Part shown: positions 16,656 to 25,613 of the stretch, piece by piece
Layout: each line of letters starts with the position of its first letter
Numbering within the stretch: position 1 is the stretch's first letter
Assembly: GCF_003858535.1 (NCBI RefSeq)
Contig: NZ_RQTJ01000003.1
Span: forward strand, 110,692 to 174,691
DNA: 64,000 nt
Reading direction: 5' to 3'
Source: Paenimyroides viscosum
GTDB taxonomy: Bacteria; Bacteroidota; Bacteroidia; Flavobacteriales; Flavobacteriaceae
Notes under the pieces: model-generated
What the model was told of the DNA's origin: nothing
Databases searched by the model: none
What the model saw: the letters and a program-made list of their open reading frames with translations, nothing else
Program-made: the position numbers and the translations under genes

Positions 16656-17339
16656 TTATTCTTCTGCAGCTTCGAAATTCACGTGTTCTTCGGCAATTTC
16701 GGTAAGCAGGTAATCTGTTTCTTCTTCTTCGTCTAACGTAGTTTCCAGCAAATCGGCTACTTTTTCGTGACCTAATGTAATTGCAATCTGTACCAAACCG
16801 CCATAGGTGGCAATTTCGTAATGCTCAACCTTTTGCGATCCGATGATTATGGCAACATCGCGCGTCATAGAACCGTCTTTCGTGCTTTTAACCATTTCGT
16901 CGACTTCTTTCAAAATTCCGTCGATGGCATCGCATTTTTTCTTTTTAGCTTCTTCGCCCAAAAGTTTAAACACTTTTTCTAAACGCAGAATCTGTTTTTT
17001 TGTAACCAGCTCGTGGTCTTCAATAGCTTCCTGCAATTCTTCGGAAGTAGCCTTTTGCTTTATTTTTGCAAGCGATTCTTCTATTTTTCCTTCGGCATAA
17101 TAAATATCCTGCAAGGCATCTAGAAAGAATTTCTCTAATTCTGAATGACTGTTATTTTTTTCCATACCATTTTGTTTTGCATCCGTCTGTTTATCGGTTT
17201 CCTGAGCGGAATCATTCGTTTCATTGGCAGATTGCTGCTTTTTACCAGCAACTGCTTTATTTTCTTCAACAGGAATTATTGTTGATTCTTCGCTTTTTGA
17301 AGGTGCCGTTTTTTCTGAGTTTTTATCTTTCTGATTCAT
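16656..17339 (-). CDS. DUF892 ferritin-like stress protein (YciE/YciF family)
   Basis: A 227-residue protein. Residues 1-65 are a disordered tail rich in K, E, Q, N and S. Residues about 66-225 are a DUF892 ferritin-like four-helix bundle, with the family motifs ALQDIYYAE, the pair of acidic and histidine helices (EDHELVTKKQ, QKVEHYEIATYGGL) and the final LDEEEETD helix. The E and H residues would hold a di-metal site. In enterobacteria the relatives YciE and YciF are RpoS-controlled stress proteins. It is followed on the same strand by nothing close; upstream lies the KGG-type gene, also a stress family. Biochemical role is unknown. Confidence 0.85.
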   Translation of the reverse strand: MNQKDKNSEKTAPSKSEESTIIPVEENKAVAGKKQQSANETNDSAQETDKQTDAKQNGMEKNNSHSELEKFFLDALQDIYYAEGKIEESLAKIKQKATSEELQEAIEDHELVTKKQILRLEKVFKLLGEEAKKKKCDAIDGILKEVDEMVKSTKDGSMTRDVAIIIGSQKVEHYEIATYGGLVQIAITLGHEKVADLLETTLDEEEETDYLLTEIAEEHVNFEAAEE

Positions 17340-17366
17340 AATAGACAGTTAAAAGATTATAAAATA

Positions 17367-17390
17367 AAAAGGGGAGTTTATCCCCCTTTT
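17367..17390 (-). terminator. Terminator after the KGG-motif gene
   Basis: AAAAGGGG / CCCCTTTT, an 8-bp stem with an 8-base loop, directly after the stop codon at 17392 on the minus strand. It separates this gene from the DUF892 gene. Confidence 0.7.
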
Positions 17391-17391
17391 A

Positions 17392-18426
17392 TTAACTATT
17401 GTTGCTGCTGTTTCTACGTCCGCCAAATCCTGAACGGCTTTTACCAGAAGCCAAACCACCCATGCGGGCAATTTTTGTTCTTTTAGCTTTGCTCATTGAT
17501 GCAAAACCACGATTTGATGTGTCGCCTGAACTGTTAGATGAGTTTCCACGACCTGATCCTGAATTAGATCCGCCTCTACCAGAACCTGAGTTCGATCCAC
17601 GTCCTGAACCTGAATTAGATCCGCTTCTACCAGAGCTAGAGTTTGATCCACGTCCTGATCCTGAATTAGATCCGCTTCTACCAGAGCTAGAGTTTGATCC
17701 ACGTCCTGATCCTGATCCTGAGTTTGATCCACTACGTCCTGAACCTGAATTTGATCCACGTCCTGAACCTGAACCTGAGTTGGATCCACGTCCTGATCCT
17801 GAATTTGATCCACGTCCTGATCCTGAACCTGAGTTTGATCCGCTACGACCCGAACCTGAGTTTGATCCACGTCCTGAACCTGAACCTGAGTTTGATCCGC
17901 TACGACCTGAACCTGAATTAGATCCACGTCCTGATCCTGAACCTGAGTTTGATCCACGTCCTGAACCCGAGTTTGATCCGCTACGAGATGAACCTGATCC
18001 ACTGCGACCTGAACCTGAGTTCGATCCACGTCCTGATCCTGAACCTGATCCACGACCAGAACGACCTCTTGATGTAAACCTACCTTGAGAATCTCTCTCA
18101 AAATCGTCATCGTCGTCATCGTCGTCGTCATAATCTTCATCATCGTCGTCATAATCTTCATCATCGTCGTCGTCATAATCTTCATCATCCATATCGTCGT
18201 CATCGTAGTCGTCATCATCATAATCATCTGATGAATTGTCGTCGTTGAAATCGTCTTCGAAATCAGAGAAATCATCATCGTATTCCTCGTCTTCAGAGCC
18301 GTCTTCGTAACCGTGTTCGTATCCTAACTGATAAATTTCTTCATGTAATTCTCTCATATCGTCATGAGAAGATCCTTGTGAGCTTCGTGAGTTTGAACCT
18401 CGTCTGTTATTGTTTCTTGAATTCAT
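17392..18426 (-). CDS. Low-complexity KGG-motif stress protein
   Basis: A 344-residue protein of three parts. Residues 1-30 are Arg/Ser/Asn-rich, about 31-112 are almost pure D/E/Y/S, and about 113-300 are imperfect repeats of Gly, Ser, Arg and Asn (units such as GSGSGRGSNS and GSGRSGSNS). The C terminus (about 302-330) reads RGFASMSKAKRTKIARMGGL, which matches the KGG motif of general-stress proteins such as Bacillus GsiB. The whole chain is predicted disordered. The repeat tract is a minisatellite, so length probably varies between strains. A stress or desiccation role is inferred from the motif and neighbours. The reverse-strand and second-frame readings of the tract are artefacts. Confidence 0.8.
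   Translation of the reverse strand: MNSRNNNRRGSNSRSSQGSSHDDMRELHEEIYQLGYEHGYEDGSEDEEYDDDFSDFEDDFNDDNSSDDYDDDDYDDDDMDDEDYDDDDDEDYDDDDEDYDDDDDDDDDFERDSQGRFTSRGRSGRGSGSGSGRGSNSGSGRSGSGSSRSGSNSGSGRGSNSGSGSGRGSNSGSGRSGSNSGSGSGRGSNSGSGRSGSNSGSGSGRGSNSGSGRGSNSGSGSGRGSNSGSGRSGSNSGSGSGRGSNSSSGRSGSNSGSGRGSNSSSGRSGSNSGSGRGSNSGSGRGGSNSGSGRGNSSNSSGDTSNRGFASMSKAKRTKIARMGGLASGKSRSGFGGRRNSSNNS
17550..18060. repeat. Minisatellite coding for Gly/Ser/Arg/Asn repeats
   Basis: Units built on CCTGAACCTGAGTTTGATCC and CACGTCCTGATCCTGA recur many times with point differences over about 500 bp. All differences keep the reading frame, so selection for the repetitive protein is likely. Confidence 0.8.
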
Positions 18427-19131
18427 AATAAATTGGTTTGTATAAGTTAATATTTGTACAAGCTGCTAGCGTTTTGTATTGGTTCTAGCACAATAGGTAT
18501 TCCCTTATATTATGTGCCACACTATTTATAAAACCAGGTAAAAATGTAATCTTTTCCGCTGAATCATCGTACTGATTGCGCTTGTACCCAGTATAAATTA
18601 TTTTAACAATTTGGTGGTTTTAATGAAGTGAGCCAGTACCTACGCAAGTAAAAAAAAATGTTTATTACTGACACATATTCGTTATTTTAACAAACACGAA
18701 AATTTAAATTAAAAAAATAAACTATAATTATTATTTTAACCATATAAATGAATTTAAACTATATATAGTTATAATAAAGTGATTTTAAACAAATAAAACA
18801 GAGGTTTACTTTTTTTAACCAGACCTAATTTTTAAAGATTGAGCCATAACACGCTATGAACATTTTGTACATAAAAGGAGGAATTTTTCCACATAATTAT
18901 TTTTACTCTCAAAAACAGTCGCTACTACTACCTGACGGCAGTCAATAATACTTTGTAAAAGACGAACTAACTGTAACCTAAACTATTCGTTAAGGGGTCA
19001 TGAAGATTACCTGATTTTTAAACTTTTTAATTTTTTAATATATAGAACAAACTTCCTTGAATAACATAAACATGCTATTTGCAGTACAGAATTTGCTTGT
19101 GTATTAGCTACAAGTTAAAATATCTCACACT
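18427..19131. other. Divergent intergenic region, AT-rich
   Basis: About 700 bp between the KGG gene (minus) and the first short-chain dehydrogenase (plus). It must hold both promoters, but I see no match to the Bacteroidota TTTG / TAnnTTTG elements that I would defend, and no gene. Confidence 0.5.
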
Positions 19132-19989
19132 ATGAAAAGGAATTTACAATTTGAAAGTCCGCTTACTGCGTTTTCGGAAAATGAAATTAGTTCATTTATG
19201 AAAATTACTCCGCAGTACACAACCGATGAGTATGAAGGATCGGATAAATTACTTAATAAAAGTGTTGTTGTAACCGCCAGCGACAATGGAGTTGGCAAAG
19301 CGGTATCAATTGCTTTTGCGAAAGAAGGTGCCGATATTATTATGGTTTACAACCATTTAAAACACGAAAAAGAAGTAAAAAAAACGGTTAAGCTCATTGA
19401 AAAGCTCGGCAGAAAAGTCTGGTTGTTTAAATCGTGTACTTTTGACGAGTTTAAATGTAAGCGGCTTTTTGAAAGCATCTTAAAAAAAGTTCCTAAAATT
19501 GATATTCTTGTAAACACTTTTGCCATATCAAATAAAAAGGATACAGAAACCGGGCATTATCTGTTGCGAAAAAACGATACGTTAAAGATACAGTCATTGT
19601 TTACATTGGGGCGATTGGCTCCAGATTATCTTAGCCCAAACGGCATTATTATAAATTCGGCAACTTTGTGTGCGTATGCCCAACCCGATCAGCTAATTTT
19701 TTATTCGGCATTAAAAGCCGCCGTAAAAACTTATACGCACGAAATGAACCGAATGCTTGCGCTAACCAAAAAAAGTTTGCGCATTAACGGCATTACTACT
19801 GGTTTTATCTGGTCTGATACCTTACCGGATGAATTACCTAATTACGAAAACCTTCCAACAAACATGAATTCTGTAACACCAATGCATCCTTACGAAGTTG
19901 CGCCGTTGTATGTTTTTATTGCATCTCAAGAATCAAAATCAATAGCAGGCGAAACATTAGATGCCGGAGGAAAAATTTATAAATACTAA
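19132..19989 (+). CDS. Divergent short-chain dehydrogenase/reductase
   Basis: A 285-residue SDR-fold protein with a 40-residue N-terminal extension. The cofactor motif is altered: TASDNGVG at 48-55 in place of TGxxxGIG. NTFA replaces the usual NNAG, while S176, Y191 and K195 of the catalytic triad are present. It lies 11 bases before a second SDR gene with normal motifs, and both share the QYT/GxDKL-type extension of the stress-protein 39 (YdaD/YghA) group, so it likely arose by duplication. Weak NAD(P) binding or a non-enzymatic role is possible. Probable operon: SDR, SDR, cinA-like. Confidence 0.82.
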   Translation: MKRNLQFESPLTAFSENEISSFMKITPQYTTDEYEGSDKLLNKSVVVTASDNGVGKAVSIAFAKEGADIIMVYNHLKHEKEVKKTVKLIEKLGRKVWLFKSCTFDEFKCKRLFESILKKVPKIDILVNTFAISNKKDTETGHYLLRKNDTLKIQSLFTLGRLAPDYLSPNGIIINSATLCAYAQPDQLIFYSALKAAVKTYTHEMNRMLALTKKSLRINGITTGFIWSDTLPDELPNYENLPTNMNSVTPMHPYEVAPLYVFIASQESKSIAGETLDAGGKIYKY

Positions 19990-20000
19990 AAATAATCATT

Positions 20001-20888
20001 ATGAAAACAGAAAAAGAAAATAACATCCGCAACTATCCACATCCACCTTTTCACGAGCCAAGACAAAATCCTCCCGCATCAGAAGATCAAATGGAACTAA
20101 AACCAGATCACGGTGAACATACATACATAGGCTACAACCGTATGACCGATAAATGCGTTGTAATTACAGGTGGTGATTCCGGAATTGGAAAAGCCATAGC
20201 CATTGCATTTGCTCGCGAAGGAGCCGATGTGGTAATATCTTATTTAAGCGATGTAGAAGATGAAGATGCGAAAGATACCGCAGAATGGGTGCGAAAAGCC
20301 GGCAGAGAAGCTTTGCTGTTTAAAGGCGATATAAACGATAAAGCAATATGCCAAGCGTTAATTGAAAGCACTGTAAAAAAATTCAAAAAAATTGATGTTC
20401 TTATAAACAATGCAGCATACCAAATGGGTCGGGAAACAATCGACGAAATAAGTACCGAAGAATGGCAGTTAACCTTTGATACCAATGTGTTGGCAATGTT
20501 TCATTTGTGCCAGTTAAGCATACCGTTTATGCCTAAAGGCAGCAGTATTATTAACACTACATCGGTAAACGCGTACCAACCCAACCCTACCCTTTTACCT
20601 TATGCGGCAACTAAAGCAGCAATACAAAATTACACGGCTAATTTAAATCAGATGTTGATTGAGCAAAAGAAAGATATTCGTGTAAATGCGGTTGCCCCTG
20701 GTCCGGTTTGGACACCATTAATTCCGAGTACGATTATTGATTATAAAGATTTTGGAAAGGATACTTCATTAAAAAGACCAGGACAACCTGTTGAAATTGC
20801 TCCGATTTATGTTTTTCTTGCATCAAAAGAATCATCGTATATCGGCGGAATTACCATTCCTGCAACAGGTGGAAAAATTGCCTATTAA
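20001..20888 (+). CDS. Short-chain dehydrogenase/reductase, general-stress type
   Basis: A 295-residue SDR with all motifs: cofactor loop TGGDSGIG at 56-63, NNAA near 134-137 and the YAATK active site. A 45-residue N-terminal extension rich in Pro, His and Glu (HPPFHEPRQNPP) is typical of the YghA/YdaD (general stress protein 39) group, which reduces carbonyl compounds with NAD(P)H. It is the second gene of a three-gene set, 11 bases after a diverged paralogue and 21 bases before a CinA-like gene. The substrate is unknown. Confidence 0.88.
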   Translation: MKTEKENNIRNYPHPPFHEPRQNPPASEDQMELKPDHGEHTYIGYNRMTDKCVVITGGDSGIGKAIAIAFAREGADVVISYLSDVEDEDAKDTAEWVRKAGREALLFKGDINDKAICQALIESTVKKFKKIDVLINNAAYQMGRETIDEISTEEWQLTFDTNVLAMFHLCQLSIPFMPKGSSIINTTSVNAYQPNPTLLPYAATKAAIQNYTANLNQMLIEQKKDIRVNAVAPGPVWTPLIPSTIIDYKDFGKDTSLKRPGQPVEIAPIYVFLASKESSYIGGITIPATGGKIAY

Positions 20889-20909
20889 AATTCAATCTCA
20901 TAAATAAAT

Positions 20910-21404
20910 ATGACAGAAATAAGTGTTTTAAACTGCTGTGCTTTATTAGCCGAAAAAAAACTTAAAATTGCTTTTACAGAAAGTGCTACAGCCGGGGCAC
21001 TTTCTGTCGCATTTGCGCTTACGCCTTATTCGGGCGACATTTTATTAGGCAGCATTGTTTGTTACGATGCCGATGAAAAAATGAATATATTAAATGTTCC
21101 GAAAGAATTAATTGACAAACATACACCGGAATCACGTGAAGTAACAAACTGCATGGCTGTTAACGCAAAGAAAATGTTTAATAAAGCAGATATTCTGGTT
21201 GCAGTAACCGGACTTACCAAAAGCGGTGGAAGCGAAACAGATGATAAACCTGTAGGCACTATGTATATCGATTTTATTTTCCCGGAATACCATTTACAGG
21301 TTAAGGAAGTTTTCTTGGGAAATTCGCACCAGATTGTGCATCAAACCATAAAGAAAACGGCAGATATCATTACTGCCCATTTAACAAAAACCGATGAAAA
21401 TTAA
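20910..21404 (+). CDS. CinA-family nicotinamide-nucleotide amidase-like protein
   Basis: A 164-residue protein with the CinA C-terminal fold alone, without the N-terminal MoCF domain. Seen motifs are TESATAGAL (family: ESCTGG), GSIVCYDADEKMNIL, and VAVTGLTKSGGSETDDKPVG. The family deamidates nicotinamide mononucleotide for NAD recycling. The Cys-Thr-Gly-Gly motif is replaced by Ala-Thr-Ala-Gly, so activity may differ. It is the last gene of the SDR operon and is followed by a shared terminator. Confidence 0.8.
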   Translation: MTEISVLNCCALLAEKKLKIAFTESATAGALSVAFALTPYSGDILLGSIVCYDADEKMNILNVPKELIDKHTPESREVTNCMAVNAKKMFNKADILVAVTGLTKSGGSETDDKPVGTMYIDFIFPEYHLQVKEVFLGNSHQIVHQTIKKTADIITAHLTKTDEN

Positions 21405-21413
21405 ATAAAAAAC

Positions 21414-21438
21414 AACCTCTCTTAAAGTTAGAGAGGTT
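21414..21438. terminator. Convergent terminator
   Basis: AACCTCTCT / AGAGAGGTT, a perfect 9-bp stem between the CinA-like gene (plus, ends 21404) and the Asn-rich gene (minus, ends 21464). T-rich sequence follows on the plus side and A-rich before it, so it can serve both. Confidence 0.8.
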
Positions 21439-21463
21439 ATTTCACTTAAAGTAAACTGCAAAT

Positions 21464-21829
21464 TTAGTCTTCAAAGTTCTTGTTTCGGTCTTGATCGTTC
21501 GTAATGTCTTCATTAAAGTCTTTATCTCTATTTCTTACATTCGTGTCCATACCATCTGGATTTTTAGATCCTGTGTATCTTTTTTCATCTTGATTGGTTT
21601 GGTGCTCTTCTGAACGACCGTCCTTATTAGTGTTTCTTGTAGCCTCGTCTTCTCGATCAATATTAGTTTGATCATGAGCGTTGCGAGTTTGTTGATTTTT
21701 GTTTTGATCATTTCCAAAAGATTGATCATTTTGATTTTGATTCTTTTGATTTTGATTCTGATTTTGCGGATTGTTGTTGTTGTTGTTCATCGTTCCGTCT
21801 TGTCCGGGGTTGTTTTTGTTATTGTCCAT
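21464..21829 (-). CDS. Asn/Gln/Asp-rich hydrophilic protein
   Basis: A 121-residue protein almost entirely of N, Q, D, K, R and G, for example MNNNNNNPQNQNQNQKNQNQ. No hydrophobic segment, signal peptide or known domain is visible. Composition and placement among stress genes recall hydrophilins, which stay soluble during drying; this is inferred. Similar short hydrophilic proteins lie at 29420-29614 and 36790-37014. Confidence 0.65.
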   Translation of the reverse strand: MDNNKNNPGQDGTMNNNNNNPQNQNQNQKNQNQNDQSFGNDQNKNQQTRNAHDQTNIDREDEATRNTNKDGRSEEHQTNQDEKRYTGSKNPDGMDTNVRNRDKDFNEDITNDQDRNKNFED

Positions 21830-22503
21830 GATTATAATTGATTAGGTTGTTTAATAAAATAATATGTATCCAATCTTACTTAAATACGTAATGAATTTCA
21901 CTTCACTTTTCGGGTGTTTCCCAATTATATTAATTCAATAAGTAATCCAGCTGATTAAATATGTGTGTTTTAAACAATTCTTCGCTATCAAAACGAAGAA
22001 ATCAAAAATGAAGAAATCCTAATAAAATCAACCAATATAAATTTTAACATTTTAGAGTACATTTTCTTTAGGCGGTAATACAATCACATATAATTATAGC
22101 CAAACAATTAATAAAAATAAAGTCTTGTATTTATGCTAAATAAAATATTATATAATAATAAATTAACTATTTAAGTAAAAATAATTTTAATTAAATCAAA
22201 AATATATATAATTTTTAATAATTAAAACTTCTTTCTTAAACTAACTTTTAAATTATAAACTAAAGAATATTATTGGTGTAAAAAAAGTACCTTATTTGTA
22301 CCAAAATTACACAAAATGACGACTAGTTTTGAAAAACTTAAATTAAGAAGCAGTCTAAAACTAACTGTATTTTTAAGGAATAGTTTTTGTATTTAAAAAA
22401 ATATCTTACTTATTTACAGAATTTCTTATTCATTTTATATTAATCAAATTGATTTTTGTATAAACTTTAGTTTAGAAAACAGGATCAATAAAAATATATT
22501 GCT
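21830..22503. other. AT-rich gene-free stretch
   Basis: About 670 bp, over 80 percent A+T by eye, with no gene and no convincing hairpin. It contains the promoter regions of the Asn-rich gene (minus) and the small lipoprotein (plus). Confidence 0.5.
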
Positions 22504-22803
22504 ATGAAAAAGAATTTATACAAATACTTATTTATAAGTGTATTAACACTTACTCTGACAACAACAATTGCTTGTAGAGATAATAAAAAAGCCGATGATG
22601 TAAACCGTTATGATTCGTTACCAGAACAAGAACGAATGTATGATAATCCTGACCCGTTAAACGAGAGAGATGTTTCGGGCGGAACCATTGACAATCATCA
22701 GGGAAGCTCCATTAATGCAACAGATAACATGAACGATAATGATACTATAAACAGACGAAATTCTTCATCTAACAGTAATCAAAGTACACAAGACAACCGT
22801 TAG
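22504..22803 (+). CDS. Small lipoprotein, hydrophilic
   Basis: A 99-residue protein with a lipoprotein signal peptide: basic start (MKKNLYKY), hydrophobic stretch, and lipobox TIAC with the lipidated cysteine at residue 24. The mature part is N, D, S, R and Q-rich and ends SNQSTQDNR. Its layout (short acidic repeats of NDxxRYDSLPEQ type) resembles the lipoprotein at 30247-30564, which suggests a paralogous pair. Anchored to the outer or inner membrane; function unknown. Confidence 0.75.
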   Translation: MKKNLYKYLFISVLTLTLTTTIACRDNKKADDVNRYDSLPEQERMYDNPDPLNERDVSGGTIDNHQGSSINATDNMNDNDTINRRNSSSNSNQSTQDNR

Positions 22804-22945
22804 TTACACTCAATTATTCATTTTACATTTTTTGTACCGATTTAAAATAGTAAATCGATACAATTTTTTTAAAAAAGTAATGCCTGGCACAATTTTTAGT
22901 ATAATTTCACGCTCAATAACAATATCTCACAAAATAATCTACGTT

Positions 22946-23545
22946 ATGACTAAAACAATTACTTCCTATTTAAAAAAATCAAAACTCTACCTAATGGTTG
23001 TCGGCTTTTTCTCGATTTTCTTTTTAACAAGTGCCTGTCATTGTGATCAAGAGGAAGATAAAATTGCCGATAATAAAGTATTGGTTTTAAAGTTTAATGA
23101 CAATACTAATGATTTTATTGAAGGAAAAGAATACAAATTTTTCAATAAAGCCGATCAATTTACCGTAACTGTTTCAAAAGAAACAACCCCCGATGAAATC
23201 ATTACAAACGTAACGTACACAGAAACAAATGCCTTACTTTTAAAAGCTTCAACCTTACCGTTACCAGAAAAAGGAAAAATATTGATACCGCAAGATTTTA
23301 GTAATGCTACTGCTTTTGAAAGAGTTGAAACCAACGATTTTGTCACGCCACAAAATGGTTATAAAGAAGTAGAATCGTACATTTTAGACGAATCGCATTT
23401 TATTGATCTATGGGCTAAAATTCAGAGCTTGGTAAAAGTACGTGAATATTTAAAATCAAATCCAAACCAGCAAATACAGGTGTTTTTTCATCAACATTCA
23501 ATCGAAAACTCTCAAGGTAATTGGATTTTCATCTTAAAAAATTAA
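22946..23545 (+). CDS. Lipoprotein of unknown function
   Basis: A 199-residue protein. I chose ATG 22946 (MTKTITSYLKKSKLYL) because it is followed by a proper signal peptide ending in lipobox TSAC; the longer frame from 22832 adds a second, unlikely, hydrophobic leader. The mature part is mixed alpha/beta with no motif I recognise. It lies between the small lipoprotein and the DUF421 gene on the same strand, 46 bases before the latter. Confidence 0.7.
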   Translation: MTKTITSYLKKSKLYLMVVGFFSIFFLTSACHCDQEEDKIADNKVLVLKFNDNTNDFIEGKEYKFFNKADQFTVTVSKETTPDEIITNVTYTETNALLLKASTLPLPEKGKILIPQDFSNATAFERVETNDFVTPQNGYKEVESYILDESHFIDLWAKIQSLVKVREYLKSNPNQQIQVFFHQHSIENSQGNWIFILKN

Positions 23546-23591
23546 TCTTCGTAAATAAATAAGTACATTTATGTGTATTTAGACAACATCT

Positions 23592-24275
23592 ATGGAAATT
23601 AACGAGTTTCTTTTTGGCGAAAACGGCACTTCGTTTTTAGTATCAATAATGCTGCGTACGTTTGTAATGTTCCTGCTCATCTTAATATTTTTAAGACTTC
23701 TTGGCAAACGCGGAATTAAGCAGTTATCGGTATTTGAACTGGTTGTAATTTTAGGATTAGGATCTGCAGCCGGCGACCCTATGATTTATAAAGAAATTGG
23801 CGTTTTTAGTGCGCTGATTGCTTTTTCTGTAGTTACCATCTGCTACAAACTACTAACCGTTTTGGTGTTTAAATTTAAATGGATAGAAACGCTTGTTGAA
23901 GGCAAAGAAGTTTATATCATTAAAAAAGGAAAATTTTCTATTGAAGAATTCCGGAAAGAATCATTAAGCAAAGATGAATTTTTTATGGAATTAAGGCTAC
24001 AAGGTGTTTTTCATTTAGGCCAGGTTGAATATGCCATTTTAGAAACAACGGTTGAAGTGAGCGTTTACTTTTTTGATCACGAACATACAAAATACGGATT
24101 ACCTATTTTGCCCGATTCTTTAAAGAAAACCGTAAAGGCTTTTGAAGCCGACACTTTTTATTCATGTACTTTTTGCGGACAAACCGTTAAATATATCGCA
24201 CAAAACAATTTTATTTGCCCAAAATGCAATAAAAAAGAATGGGTTAAAGCAAGTAACAGAAAAGTAAATCGTTAA
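23592..24275 (+). CDS. DUF421 (YetF-like) membrane protein with C-terminal zinc ribbon
   Basis: A 227-residue membrane protein. Residues about 15-90 hold three transmembrane helices with the family motif RLLGKRGIKQLSVFE, followed by the cytoplasmic DUF421 domain (IKKGKFSIEEFRKESLSKDE). At the end, C192-x2-C195 and C209-x2-C212 form a zinc ribbon that the short family members lack. YetF proteins are linked to membrane stress and sporulation in Bacillus; the function here is unknown. A terminator hairpin follows at 24408. Confidence 0.85.
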   Translation: MEINEFLFGENGTSFLVSIMLRTFVMFLLILIFLRLLGKRGIKQLSVFELVVILGLGSAAGDPMIYKEIGVFSALIAFSVVTICYKLLTVLVFKFKWIETLVEGKEVYIIKKGKFSIEEFRKESLSKDEFFMELRLQGVFHLGQVEYAILETTVEVSVYFFDHEHTKYGLPILPDSLKKTVKAFEADTFYSCTFCGQTVKYIAQNNFICPKCNKKEWVKASNRKVNR

Positions 24276-24407
24276 AAAATTACTTTTACATGTAACTTAG
24301 GCATGTATTTTGAAATACATTCTACAGATGATATTTAAGAAATAGAGAACTAAATTAGGTTATAGAAGAGCTTATTCGTAAGCGCGTTCTCACCTTTAGT
24401 TCTTTAT

Positions 24408-24446
24408 GGTAATGCTTATCTTTATGGTAAGCATTATCTTTTTTTA
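24408..24446 (+). terminator. Terminator after the DUF421 gene
   Basis: TAATGCTTA / TAAGCATTA (24410-24418 and 24428-24436), a 9-bp stem followed by CTTTTTTTAC. The same stem, longer, recurs at 31188-31218 after the DUF4142 gene, so the two terminators are related in sequence. Confidence 0.75.
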
Positions 24447-25100
24447 CTAATTAATATTTTTTTTGATTTCATAAAAGAAAGTAAAGTAAATTTTATTAAA
24501 TAAATAACATCTATTAATTAAATGAGAAAAGAAGTTTATAAGTTTAAGGGGTTTTAAGATGTTTTATAAAATTTTATTAACTTTTATTTATAGCAACAGC
24601 AGTTGTACTATATTTAAAAATGTTTAGATATTTGTTTACTCACCTTATTAATTCAGATAAAAACTCCGTTATGAGCCGACAATTTTTGGTCCTCCGCTAA
24701 TGGGGTTTTTTACTCGATAGAATTAAAAGGTGAGATATTTAATTTGGTGCGGAGGACTTTTTATTCTCACATAATCCTACCAATATACCTACGCCGTAGT
24801 ACCCTTTTTTATCTTATTATACGGATCCAAATTATTTGTGTTGAAAGGCACTAAAATGCTTATGCAGTATTGATTATATTTATTTGCTAGTGTACTGTCT
24901 TTTAAAAATTACAATTTGCTCTAGACAAGATTATATAAATACATGGCAGGTGATAATCCTCACAAATCATTAAAAGATCAGTTTATTATAAAACGTAAGA
25001 ACTAATTTATAACACAATAAACCCCAGGTTACTAACACCGGGATTTTCTTAATGATTTAAAATCTGCCCTATTAGCAGAGAAATTAATTTATATTTATTG
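24447..25100. other. Gene-free stretch containing a possible structured RNA
   Basis: About 650 bp without a gene. The first 190 bases are AT-rich and plain. A set of interlocking complementary segments lies at 24639-24762 (separate entry). A weak hairpin CCCAGGT/ACCGGG around 25023-25043 may end the SPW gene from the minus side. Confidence 0.5.
24639..24762 (+). ncRNA. Candidate pseudoknotted structured RNA
   Basis: Three complementary pairs interlock. An outer stem CTCACCTT (24639-24646) pairs with AAGGTGAG (24727-24734), continued by AATTC/GAATT. An inner hairpin AACTCCGTTA (24662-24671) pairs with TAATGGGGTT (24698-24707) allowing two G-U pairs. GTCCTCCGC (24689-24697), in the loop of that hairpin, is the perfect complement of GCGGAGGAC (24749-24757), which would close a pseudoknot or an alternative fold. 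A T run follows at 24758-24762. The strand is taken from that T run. It matches no RNA family I can name. Confidence 0.4.
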
Positions 25101-25463
25101 TTATTCTAATTGACCGTATCTATTGGAATACGGTTTATTCTTGGTCATAAGTGCAGCGCCAACTTCAAGAGTTCCAAGCACAACAAAGGGCCAAATAATT
25201 ACGTCGGCAAAACCGAACAGCCAAGGAGCTGCAATAAGCAGCAGTCCTGAAACCACATCGATAAACAGGTGTACCTTCATAGGAAGCACCTTGACAAGAC
25301 CCAATTCATAATTGGTCATTAGGCTGTACACGATGGTCGCCGTTCCCAATACTATAAGTAACGTAGTAGGAACACCATCTGGTATAGCGAATAAAAAAGG
25401 AATGCCTATCAGCATAACCCCCATCAGCTAATCAATGTACCCATGCATTTTTGTATTTATCAT
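25101..25463 (-). pseudogene. SPW-repeat membrane protein interrupted by an in-frame TAG
   Basis: The full frame starts ATG 25463 (MINTKMHGYID), meets a TAG at 25428-25430, and continues in the same frame as LMGVMLIGIPFLFAI to the stop at 25101. SPW-family proteins start with MHGYIDYLMG, so the TAG replaces the Tyr codon, a one-base change. The rest is two SPW units, each a membrane helix pair; the second reads VVSGLLLIAAPWLFGFADV. A shorter 107-aa protein could start at ATG 25424. Function of the family is unknown. Confidence 0.75.
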
Positions 25464-25613
25464 AGCAAAATTTATTAAGTTGTTGTATTAAAATGAATTT
25501 ACAGCGTAATGAAAAAACTACGATGTATTGTTGTTCACACTTTTTAGAATACCGTTTACAGACAATTGCAGGGCAGTAACGACTGGCAAACCCGTTGAAG
25601 TAACAGCTGTATT

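Noticed and set aside
17550..18060. Regular repeats that could look like a CRISPR array
   Set aside because: Repeats are adjacent with no unique spacers and stay in reading frame; they are a coding minisatellite.
17399..18088. 229-aa frame on the plus strand with PEPEFDP repeats
   Set aside because: It is the antisense of the minisatellite, no start signal or domain; the minus-strand frame has a terminator and KGG end.
17493..18278. Long frame in a second phase of the KGG gene
   Set aside because: Arises from the repetitive sequence; composition (D, Q, V, T) is an artefact of GA/TC repeats and the KGG frame has the motif.
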